Assembly: GCA_020063075.1 (NCBI GenBank)
Contig: JAGUVE010000078.1
Coordinates: forward strand, 1-7,441
Direction: 5' to 3'
Source of the DNA: Parcubacteria group bacterium
GTDB lineage: Bacteria; Patescibacteriota; Minisyncoccia; Minisyncoccales; JAGUVE01
DNA length: 7,441 bases
How positions within the stretch are numbered: the stretch's first letter is position 1; each line of letters starts with the position of its first letter. A model generated the notes under the pieces. That model did not search any database. It was not told where the DNA came from and saw only the letters and a list, made by a program, of their open reading frames with translations. The translations under genes and the position numbers were made by a program. Below are positions 1 to 7,441 of this stretch, in pieces.

Positions 1-7
1 AGATATG

Positions 8-86
8 CCCCGTAGTAGAATTTCAAATGTCCCTGCGGGGCGAAGTAAAATTTCTAAGAAATTTTATTTGAAATTTCACTACGGGG
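8..86 (+). mobile_element. MITE-like palindromic element, copy 1
   Basis: A 79-bp non-coding element with terminal inverted repeats of 21 bp: left arm 8-28 begins CCCCGTAGTAGAATTTC, right arm 66-86 ends GAAATTTCACTACGGGG, and only two positions fail to match. The 4 bp outside each end are identical (TATG at 4-7 and 87-90), as a target-site duplication would be. The interior holds a perfect 9-bp hairpin (46-54 with 58-66, loop TAA), and 41-54 resembles the arm again. It encodes no transposase, so any movement would need one in trans. The same arms, including the same AG-versus-GA asymmetry, recur at 4936-5012. The right flanking TATG contains the rtcB start codon. The element could also fold as RNA in the rtcB leader. 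Confidence 0.72.
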
Positions 87-87
87 T

Positions 88-1536
88 ATGCTTTCTAAAA
101 ATGACTTTAAGAGAATAAATGATTATTTATGGGAGATTCCCAAAACCTTCAGGTCGGATATGAGGGTGCCGGCCCGCGCTTATGTTTCAGAAAAGATGTT
201 AGAAGAAAGCTTCAAAGATAAGTCGCTTGAACAATTGGTAAACATTTCCACCCTTCCTGGTATTCAAAAATACGCTTTGGCAATGCCAGATATGCACGAG
301 GGTTACGCCAGCCCCATTGGCGGAGTGGCCGCAATCAGAATTTCTGACGGGATTATTTCGCCTGGAATGTGCGGGTACGACATCAATTGCGGGATGAAAT
401 TGTTGAAATCGGAGTATTCAGAAAAAGAAATTAAACCCCATTTGGATAAATTGGCGACCGAGATTCAAAAAGAAGTCCCGTCTGGTTTGGGCAAGGGACG
501 CAAATTAAAATTCAGCGTTGAAGAGATTGATAAAATTTTAGAGGGCGGGATACCTCATTTAGTCAAAAATGGCTACGGGGAAAAAGAAGACGCGGAAAAT
601 TGCGAGGGTTCCGGCCGTTTGGAATGGGCTGACGTTTCGGCGGTTTCTTCCCACGCCAAAAATAGAGGAAGAGACCAGGTTGGGACATTGGGAAGCGGCA
701 ATCATTTTTTGGAAATTCAAAAGGTGGCTGAGATTTTTGACGAAGAAACAGCCAAGGTTTTCGGTTTATTTAAGGACCAAATAATTATAATGATACACTG
801 CGGCAGCCGCGGCTTGGGTCATCAAGTTTGCACCGATTATCTCCGAGAATTTATTCCTTTAATGGAAGGTAAATATAAAATTCGCGTGCCCGATAGAGAA
901 TTTGCCTGCGTGCCCTTTAATTCGCAAGAGGGCCAAAGATATTTTTCGGCAATGGCTTCAGCCGCAAATTACGCCTGGGCTAATCGGCAGATGATTGCCC
1001 ATTTTGTCAGAAAATCCTGGAAATCGGTTTTGGGCGAAAAAGCATTGTCTTTGAGGGTTTTGTACGACGTTGCCCACAATATTATCAAAAAAGAAAAATA
1101 TCTGATTGAGGGAGAAGAGACCGAAGTTGCCGTTCACCGCAAGGGCGCGACCAGGGCTTTCCCGCCGGGACATCCGGAGATTCCAAAAAAATATCAGGAG
1201 GTTGGCCAGCCAGTGATAATTCCCGGCTCAATGGGAACCGCCTCTTATATTTTAGTCGGAACAAAAGAAGGAGAGGAAGCGTTCTTTAGTACTTGTCACG
1301 GCGCCGGCCGCACAATGTCTCGGCACGCGGCGCTAAGAGCGGTTTCGGGCCAAGAAGTAGTAAAAAATTTAGAAGCAAAAGGAATTATTATTAAATGCTG
1401 GTCTTTAAGAGGTATTGCCGAAGAAGCGCCCTTAGCGTATAAAGACATACACAGCGTTGTTGATGTTGTTCACAACGCCAGTTTGTCAAAAAAAGTAGCA
1501 AGATTAGTGCCGTTGGCTGTAATAAAAGGCGAGTAA
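88..1536 (+). CDS. rtcB: RtcB-family RNA-splicing ligase
   Basis: GTP- and Mn2+-dependent RNA ligase that joins a 2',3'-cyclic phosphate (or 3'-phosphate) end to a 5'-OH end through a guanylylated histidine; in bacteria it is linked to RNA repair and in archaea to tRNA splicing. The 482-aa protein has the length of archaeal RtcB, and its active-site residues fall almost where they do in the Pyrococcus enzyme: Asp98 and Cys101 in CGYDINCGM, Asn205-His206 in GSGNHFLE, His237 in IHCGSRG, His330 in YDVAHN, and His404 in CHGAGR as the likely guanylylated residue. The N-terminus (INDYLWEIPK...MRVPARAY) is typical, so ATG 88 is the natural start. No other ATG/GTG/TTG is available in frame back to the stop at 55-57. 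The start codon lies in the direct repeat bounding a mobile element, with GGGG only one base upstream and no properly spaced ribosome binding site. No archease gene is visible. A small basic protein follows after 5 bp. Confidence 0.96.
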   Translation: MLSKNDFKRINDYLWEIPKTFRSDMRVPARAYVSEKMLEESFKDKSLEQLVNISTLPGIQKYALAMPDMHEGYASPIGGVAAIRISDGIISPGMCGYDINCGMKLLKSEYSEKEIKPHLDKLATEIQKEVPSGLGKGRKLKFSVEEIDKILEGGIPHLVKNGYGEKEDAENCEGSGRLEWADVSAVSSHAKNRGRDQVGTLGSGNHFLEIQKVAEIFDEETAKVFGLFKDQIIIMIHCGSRGLGHQVCTDYLREFIPLMEGKYKIRVPDREFACVPFNSQEGQRYFSAMASAANYAWANRQMIAHFVRKSWKSVLGEKALSLRVLYDVAHNIIKKEKYLIEGEETEVAVHRKGATRAFPPGHPEIPKKYQEVGQPVIIPGSMGTASYILVGTKEGEEAFFSTCHGAGRTMSRHAALRAVSGQEVVKNLEAKGIIIKCWSLRGIAEEAPLAYKDIHSVVDVVHNASLSKKVARLVPLAVIKGE

Positions 1537-1541
1537 TTTTT

Positions 1542-1778
1542 GTGAATAAAAAACCTTCTAAAAGTGTAAGAAAATTTATCCGCAAAGAAAAAGCCCGGAT
1601 CCGCCGGGAGATTTTGGATTTTAAAGAACAGGAGGAAAAAATCAAAGAACTTTACACCATTAGAAAGCCAAAACTAAAAAATATGGTTAAAAAGGATAAA
1701 GTTAATGGCGAGAAAAAGAATATTTCTACCGAGGTTGAGCAAAAACTCAAGCCAAAAGACAAAAAACCTACTCAGTAA
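1542..1778 (+). CDS. small lysine-rich basic protein, unknown function
   Basis: A 78-aa protein starting at GTG, 5 bp after the rtcB stop, so probably co-transcribed and perhaps translationally coupled. A GGCGAG stretch (1528-1533), 8 bases before the GTG, is a plausible weak ribosome binding site. About 28 of 78 residues are Lys or Arg against about 12 acidic ones, which gives a strongly basic protein. Residues 8-37 (SVRKFIRKEKARIRREILDF and on) look like one long charged helix; the C-terminal half is a low-complexity Lys/Glu/Pro tail. There is no signal peptide, membrane segment or cysteine. I do not recognise a characterised family. Short proteins of this look occur as hypotheticals in candidate-phylum genomes, but that is recollection. 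The charge suggests binding to nucleic acid or ribosome, which is inference. The terminator begins right after its stop, which supports a real transcribed gene. Confidence 0.72.
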   Translation: MNKKPSKSVRKFIRKEKARIRREILDFKEQEEKIKELYTIRKPKLKNMVKKDKVNGEKKNISTEVEQKLKPKDKKPTQ

Positions 1779-1785
1779 TAAAACA

Positions 1786-1809
1786 AAAACCGCCCATAAG
1801 GGCGGTTTT
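1786..1809 (+). terminator. intrinsic terminator after rtcB and the basic-protein gene
   Basis: A perfect 10-bp stem pairs 1786-1795 (AAAACCGCCC) with 1800-1809 (GGGCGGTTTT) around an ATAA loop. The GC core is followed by a T run, and the matching A run upstream means it could also work on the minus strand. It starts 8 bases after the stop of the small ORF and precedes the uvrA promoter, so it separates the two units. Confidence 0.9.
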
Positions 1810-1821
1810 AAGTTGGGACGG

Positions 1822-1850
1822 TTGACGATTTTAAGAATTTGGGGTAAAAT
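1822..1850 (+). promoter_or_regulatory. sigma70-like promoter for uvrA
   Basis: TTGACG (1822-1827) and TAAAAT (1845-1850) are separated by exactly 17 bp, close to the housekeeping consensus. It lies just after the terminator of the previous unit. Transcription would start near 1857, about 47 bases before the proposed uvrA start. No SOS-type operator is evident around it. Confidence 0.7.
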
Positions 1851-1903
1851 AATAATTTATCGCGGCTAAAAATTTTCTCAAAAATAAGGCGGGCACTGGC
1901 AAT

Positions 1904-4726
<2,823 letters not shown>

Positions 4727-4815
4727 AAATTTAAACCTCTTGCCCTACTAAATTTTTGGACTAACTTTGTTAATTTAATTACCGCATGATAATCTATCCA
4801 AAAACTTGGGAGGAC

Positions 4816-4844
4816 TTGACAAAGGGCGTTGCTTCTTTTAGTAT
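4816..4844 (+). promoter_or_regulatory. sigma70-like promoter of groES-groEL
   Basis: A perfect -35 hexamer TTGACA (4816-4821) is followed after 17 bp by TAGTAT (4839-4844), a 4-of-6 match to TATAAT. Transcription would start near 4850, placing the CIRCE operator immediately downstream in the leader, as in other HrcA-controlled groE operons. The stretch 4727-4815 before it, after the uvrA stop, shows no gene and only a weak AT-only inverted repeat (4725-4732 with 4750-4757). Confidence 0.75.
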
Positions 4845-4857
4845 TTAATATAAAAAA

Positions 4858-4884
4858 TTAGCACTCAATCCATTCGATTGCTAC
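4858..4884 (+). promoter_or_regulatory. CIRCE operator (HrcA binding site)
   Basis: TTAGCACTC, 9 bases, then GATTGCTAC. The CIRCE consensus is TTAGCACTC-N9-GAGTGCTAA, so the left half is perfect and the right half differs at two positions (16 of 18 overall, correct spacing). It sits just downstream of a promoter and upstream of groES-groEL, where HrcA represses transcription until heat shock. No hrcA gene lies in this window. The last base of the right half coincides with the start of a palindromic repeat and may have been altered by its insertion. Confidence 0.85.
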
Positions 4885-4926
4885 TCAGGGTTGACCCTGA
4901 GCAAAGCCGAAAGGTCAAAGGTCGCA
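4884..4926 (+). repeat. small palindromic repeat between CIRCE and groES
   Basis: Begins with a perfect 7-bp hairpin (CTCAGGG, loop TTGA, CCCTGAG; 4884-4901), followed by an imperfect pairing of GACCCT (4893-4898) with AAGGTC (4911-4916) and a tandem AAAGGTC. The CCCTGAGC..AGCCGAA..GGTC pattern resembles a dispersed palindromic repeat common in bacterial intergenic regions; that is recollection. The 7-bp ATTGCTA occurs directly before it (4877-4883) and directly after it (4927-4933), consistent with an insertion that duplicated its target. Confidence 0.6.
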
Positions 4927-4935
4927 ATTGCTAAA

Positions 4936-5012
4936 CCCAGTAGTAGATTTTCGACAAATCCCGCCTTAGCTGGATTTAAGAAGGCAAAGCCGGTCGAAAA
5001 TTCACTACCGGG
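4936..5012 (+). mobile_element. MITE-like palindromic element, copy 2
   Basis: A 77-bp element with 20-bp inverted arms: left 4936-4955 begins CCCAGTAGTAGATTTTC, right 4993-5012 ends GAAAATTCACTACCGGG, with three mismatches. Two of these are the same AG/GA asymmetry seen in the copy at 8-86. It is flanked by TAAA on both sides (4932-4935 and 5013-5016). The interior carries a decayed hairpin (AAATCC near 4956-4961 with GGATTT near 4972-4977) and a short GGC-AAA-GCC hairpin (4983-4991). It lies in the groES leader, ending 16 bases before the start codon, in the same orientation relative to its downstream gene as copy 1. Confidence 0.7.
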
Positions 5013-5028
5013 TAAAGTTAATAAATGT

Positions 5029-5319
5029 ATGACGATAAAACCATTATCAAATCATATTTTGATTGAGCCGATAAAGGAAGAAGAAAAAACCAAAACAGGT
5101 ATTTTGCTTCCCGCAACGGCTGAAAAAGAAAAACCGGAGCAGGGAAAGATAATTGCCGTGGGACCCGGCAGAAAAACCGCTTCCGGGAAAATAGTTCCGG
5201 TAGACGTTAAACCGGGTCAAAAAGTTCTATTTAAAAAATACGGTCCGGACGAAATAAAGGTCGGCGACAAAGAATACTTAATTGCTTCAGAGGAAGACAT
5301 CCTCGCAATTCTTGAATAA
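5029..5319 (+). CDS. groES: GroES co-chaperonin (Hsp10)
   Basis: The 96-aa cytoplasmic lid of the GroEL chaperonin; seven copies cap the GroEL ring to form the folding chamber. The sequence is a full-length GroES: MTIKPLSNHILIEP at the start, a mobile loop around residues 16-32 with the GroEL-contacting GIL hydrophobic triplet, then GKIIAVGPG, VDVKPGQKVLFKKYG and the terminal EEDILAILE. ATG 5029 is the start because it gives the standard N-terminus. The frame is also open upstream from a TTG at 4891, but that 46-residue extension only translates the repeat elements. An out-of-frame ATG at 5025 overlaps as ATGTATG. There is no clear Shine-Dalgarno sequence. The gene lies downstream of a sigma70-like promoter and CIRCE and is probably co-transcribed with groEL. 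Its stop codon sits in the loop of a perfect hairpin. Confidence 0.96.
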   Translation: MTIKPLSNHILIEPIKEEEKTKTGILLPATAEKEKPEQGKIIAVGPGRKTASGKIVPVDVKPGQKVLFKKYGPDEIKVGDKEYLIASEEDILAILE

Positions 5320-5332
5320 ATTCAAGAATTGC
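5305..5332 (+). promoter_or_regulatory. hairpin enclosing the groES stop codon
   Basis: GCAATTCTTGAA (5305-5316) pairs perfectly over 12 bp with TTCAAGAATTGC (5321-5332). The 4-base loop TAAA contains the groES stop codon. The left arm encodes the last groES residues. A T-rich but interrupted tract follows, so it could be a weak terminator or attenuator, an mRNA-processing or stabilising stem, or a device setting the GroES:GroEL ratio. The structure is certain on paper; the function is inference. Confidence 0.65.
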
Positions 5333-5333
5333 T

Positions 5334-5442
5334 CAAATTTCTAATTTCTAATTTCTAAATAATGACTTAATTTCTTAATGTTTAAAAATTAAATCATTAA
5401 AAATTGATTAAAAATTAAAAATTTAAAATTAAAAATTTAAGT
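5334..5442 (+). repeat. heptamer-periodic AT-rich spacer between groES and groEL
   Basis: Non-coding spacer built from 7-base units: roughly three TTTCTAA units (5337-5358) and later TAAAAAT-like units (about 5393-5440). Between them lies an imperfect 14-bp inverted repeat (5360-5373 with 5386-5399, one mismatch, 12-base loop). No clear second promoter and no Shine-Dalgarno sequence is visible before the groEL ATG. Confidence 0.65.
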
Positions 5443-5445
5443 AAT

Positions 5446-7065
5446 ATGGCAAAACAAATTTTATTTAGCGAAACAGCGAGAAAAAAATTAAAGGCCGGGG
5501 TTGATAAATTGGCTGATGCCGTAAAGGTTACCCTGGGTCCGAGAGGCAGGCACGTTGTTTTAGACAAGGGTTTTGGAGCTCCTGAAATTTGTGACGACGG
5601 AGTGACTATAGCCAAAGAAATTGAGTTAAAAGATAAAATTGAAAATTTGGGAGCCGAAATTGTAAAAGAAGTTGCCAGTAAAACAAACGACATTGCCGGA
5701 GACGGCACGACCAGCGCGGTTGTTCTGGCCCAAGCAATGATGACCGAGGGTTTAAAAAACGTGGCGGCCGGAGCCAACCCAATTGCCTTAAAACGAGGCA
5801 TGGAAAAGGCGGTAAAAGTGGCTATTGAGAACTTAAAAAAGACGGCAAAGACAATTTCAAAAAAAGAAGAAATTGCTCAGGTGGCAACCATTGCCGCTCT
5901 GGATCCGGAAATCGGGAATTTAATCGCTGAAGTGGTTTCTAAGGTTGGAAAAGAAGGAGTAATTACGGTCGAAGAATCAAAGAAAATGGCGTTAGAACCG
6001 CCTCAAATCGTTGAAGGTCTTCAGTTTGACCGGGGCTACATTTCCCCTTATATGATAACCAACGCCGAAAGAATGACAGCTGATTTGGAGGAGCCCTATA
6101 TTTTAGTCACCGACAGGAAAATTTCCGCCCTGAATGAAATTCTGCCAATGCTGGAAAAAGTGGTTCAAACAGGCAAAAAAGAATTAGTAATTATTTCCGA
6201 AGAAGTAGAGGGCGATGCTTTAGCAACGTTGGTCGTTAATAAATTGAGGGGTATATTCAACGCTTTGGCGATAAAAGCTCCCGGTTTTGGAGACAGGAAA
6301 AAAGAAATGCTGCAGGATATTGCCACCGTTACCGGCGCTCAATTGATTTCCGAGGAATTGGGGCTGAAATTGGAAAACGTTGAATTAAAACAATTGGGTC
6401 GGGCGCGAAAGGTTGTGGCTGAAAAAGAAAAAACAACCATTATTGAAGGCAGGGGTAAAAAAGAAGATATTGAATCAAGGATAAAGCAAATCCGAAACGA
6501 GTTGAAAGCCACCGAGTCCGAATTTGATAAAGAAAAAATTCAAGAGCGTCTGGCCAAATTAGCCGGCGGAGTGGCGGTCATCAAAGTTGGAGCGGCAACC
6601 GAGTTTGAGCAGAAAGCCAAGCAGAGAAAAACCGAAGATGCCTTAAACGCCACCAGAGCCGCAATTGAAGAAGGTATTTTAGCCGGAGGCGGCGTGGCCC
6701 TTTTAAGATGTATTCCTTATTTAGAGAAATTAGAAGCAGAAGGCGAAGAAAAAACCGGAGTAAAGATAGTGAAGGCGGCTTTGGAAAGACCAATCAGACA
6801 AATTGCCGAAAATTCCGGTTTGGACGGCGCGGTAGTGGCTGAGGAAGTTAAAAAGCATCAGGGAAACTATGGTTTTAATGCCAAGACACTGCAATACGAG
6901 GATTTGATTTTAGCCGGAATTGTTGACCCGACAAAGGTTGTCAGAGCCGCTTTGGAAAATGCGGCTTCTGCCGCTTCAATGTTTTTGACAACCGAAGCGG
7001 TAGTTGGAGAACTGCCAGAAAAAGAAGAGAAAAGGGGCATGCCGTCAATGCCAGAAGAGTATTGA
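5446..7065 (+). CDS. groEL: GroEL chaperonin (Hsp60)
   Basis: ATP-driven 14-subunit double-ring chaperonin that folds cytoplasmic proteins with GroES. The 539-aa protein is full length and collinear with E. coli GroEL. The nucleotide site is intact: TLGPRGR (29-35), Asp51 in DDGVT, GDGTTS (85-90, with Asp86), and the hydrolysis-linked Asp398 in TEDALNATR. The chaperonin signature AAIEEGILAGGG (405-416) is present. The apical substrate and GroES contact segment reads RGYISPYMITN (196-206). The C-terminus ends EEKRGMPSMPEEY and lacks the usual Gly-Gly-Met repeat tail. The 126-bp gap from groES holds heptamer repeats and hairpins; I see no separate strong promoter, so expression probably follows the CIRCE-controlled groES promoter. 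Start ATG 5446 gives the standard MAKQILF N-terminus. Confidence 0.97.
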   Translation: MAKQILFSETARKKLKAGVDKLADAVKVTLGPRGRHVVLDKGFGAPEICDDGVTIAKEIELKDKIENLGAEIVKEVASKTNDIAGDGTTSAVVLAQAMMTEGLKNVAAGANPIALKRGMEKAVKVAIENLKKTAKTISKKEEIAQVATIAALDPEIGNLIAEVVSKVGKEGVITVEESKKMALEPPQIVEGLQFDRGYISPYMITNAERMTADLEEPYILVTDRKISALNEILPMLEKVVQTGKKELVIISEEVEGDALATLVVNKLRGIFNALAIKAPGFGDRKKEMLQDIATVTGAQLISEELGLKLENVELKQLGRARKVVAEKEKTTIIEGRGKKEDIESRIKQIRNELKATESEFDKEKIQERLAKLAGGVAVIKVGAATEFEQKAKQRKTEDALNATRAAIEEGILAGGGVALLRCIPYLEKLEAEGEEKTGVKIVKAALERPIRQIAENSGLDGAVVAEEVKKHQGNYGFNAKTLQYEDLILAGIVDPTKVVRAALENAASAASMFLTTEAVVGELPEKEEKRGMPSMPEEY

Positions 7066-7093
7066 GCCGTCCGAAAAGTTAGATTTTTTATCT

Positions 7094-7123
7094 GCCCCGC
7101 AATAATTGCGGGGCTCTTTTTTT
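7094..7123 (+). terminator. intrinsic terminator after groEL
   Basis: A perfect 9-bp GC-rich stem (GCCCCGCAA 7094-7102 with TTGCGGGGC 7106-7114, loop TAA) is followed by TCTTTTTTT (7115-7123). This is a textbook Rho-independent terminator 28 bases after the groEL stop and ends the groE operon. Confidence 0.95.
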
Positions 7124-7139
7124 GAATTTAAATATGGGT

Positions 7140-7145
7140 TATAAT
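7140..7145 (+). promoter_or_regulatory. possible -10 box for the lemA-family gene
   Basis: A perfect TATAAT lies 52 bases before the lemA ATG and just after the groEL terminator, where a new promoter is expected. No -35 hexamer at a good distance is evident (the nearest, TTTGAA at 7121-7126, leaves only 13 bp), so this is tentative. Confidence 0.4.
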
Positions 7146-7197
7146 TAACTATATTCAAGGTCGAATTTAGCTTTAATAACTAAGTTTTTTTAAAAAA

Positions 7198-7441
7198 ATG
7201 GCTATTTCTACAATTATTTTTCTAGTCCTGGCGTTTGTTATCGTCTGGCTTATTTTGACCTACAACCGGTTTGTCACCCTGAGAAACCGGACAAAAGAGG
7301 CCTGGTCGGATATTGATGTTCAGCTAAAGAGAAGATACGATTTGATTCCAAACCTGATTGAAACGGTCAAGGGTTATGCCGCCCATGAAAAAACGGTTTT
7401 TGAAAATGTAACTAAAGCCAGAACGGCGGCAATGGCGGCCG
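7198..7441 (+). CDS. lemA: LemA-family membrane protein, 3' end outside the window
   Basis: The first 81 codons of a gene cut by the window edge. Residues 3-22 form one hydrophobic segment (ISTIIFLVLAFVIVWLILTY), a membrane anchor with little N-terminal extension. It is followed by the LemA hallmark: NRFVTLRNRTKEAWSDIDVQ, then LKRRYDLIPNLIETVKGYAA, then HEKTVFENVTKARTAAM, a long helical domain. LemA proteins are widespread single-pass proteins of unclear function; they are often encoded next to HtpX-like proteases or other membrane proteins, which may lie beyond the edge. The start is ATG 7198, preceded by an A/T run and no Shine-Dalgarno sequence. It follows the groEL terminator, so it is a separate unit. 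Confidence 0.93.
   Translation, partial: MAISTIIFLVLAFVIVWLILTYNRFVTLRNRTKEAWSDIDVQLKRRYDLIPNLIETVKGYAAHEKTVFENVTKARTAAMAA

Noticed and set aside
4936..5012. CRISPR-type repeat or riboswitch
   Set aside because: No regular repeat-spacer array exists, and the fold matches no riboswitch I know. Shared arms and flanking duplications fit an inserted element better.
4891..5028. A 46-residue N-terminal extension of GroES from TTG 4891
   Set aside because: It translates the palindromic repeat and the MITE-like element. The standard GroES N-terminus begins exactly at ATG 5029.
5025..5066. ATG 5025 as an alternative start near groES
   Set aside because: It is out of frame with GroES and reaches a stop after 13 codons.
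5415..5801. A 128-aa minus-strand frame over the start of groEL
   Set aside because: Antisense to highly conserved GroEL sequence with no supporting signal.

Overview
The window looks like a piece of a small-genome bacterial chromosome, most likely Patescibacteria/CPR and perhaps Parcubacteria-like. I base this on AT-rich, lysine-rich coding, near-absent Shine-Dalgarno signals, heptameric AT-rich repeats inside and between genes, and an archaeal-length RtcB beside a tiny basic protein. This placement is an impression from the sequence, not a search result. All genes lie on the + strand and are mostly housekeeping: RNA repair, DNA repair and protein folding.

Layout. Positions 1-90 hold a 79-bp palindromic element flanked by 4-bp direct repeats that contain the start codon of rtcB (RNA ligase, 88-1536). 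A 78-aa basic protein follows after 5 bp (1542-1778), and a strong intrinsic terminator (1786-1809) closes this unit. A sigma70-like promoter (1822-1850) then drives uvrA (to 4726). The uvrA frame is intact but has no ATG/GTG/TTG before its conserved N-terminus. The 302-bp gap 4727-5028 carries a promoter, a CIRCE operator, a small palindromic repeat and a second copy of the rtcB-type element. groES (5029-5319) and groEL (5446-7065) follow, separated by a spacer with two hairpins and heptamer repeats, and end at a strong terminator (7094-7123). The window closes inside a lemA-family gene (from 7198).

How it works together. groES and groEL form a heat-shock operon, probably repressed by HrcA through CIRCE. 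uvrA appears to be a single-gene unit for nucleotide excision repair. rtcB and the basic protein are probably co-transcribed.

No new multi-gene system is visible. The most interesting signals are small. Two copies of a MITE-like element share arms, an arm asymmetry and TA-starting 4-bp duplications, and both sit directly before a start codon in the same orientation. One has duplicated the rtcB start codon. A second small palindromic insertion seems to have changed the last base of CIRCE. uvrA may use a non-canonical start, and the groES stop codon sits in the loop of a perfect 12-bp hairpin.
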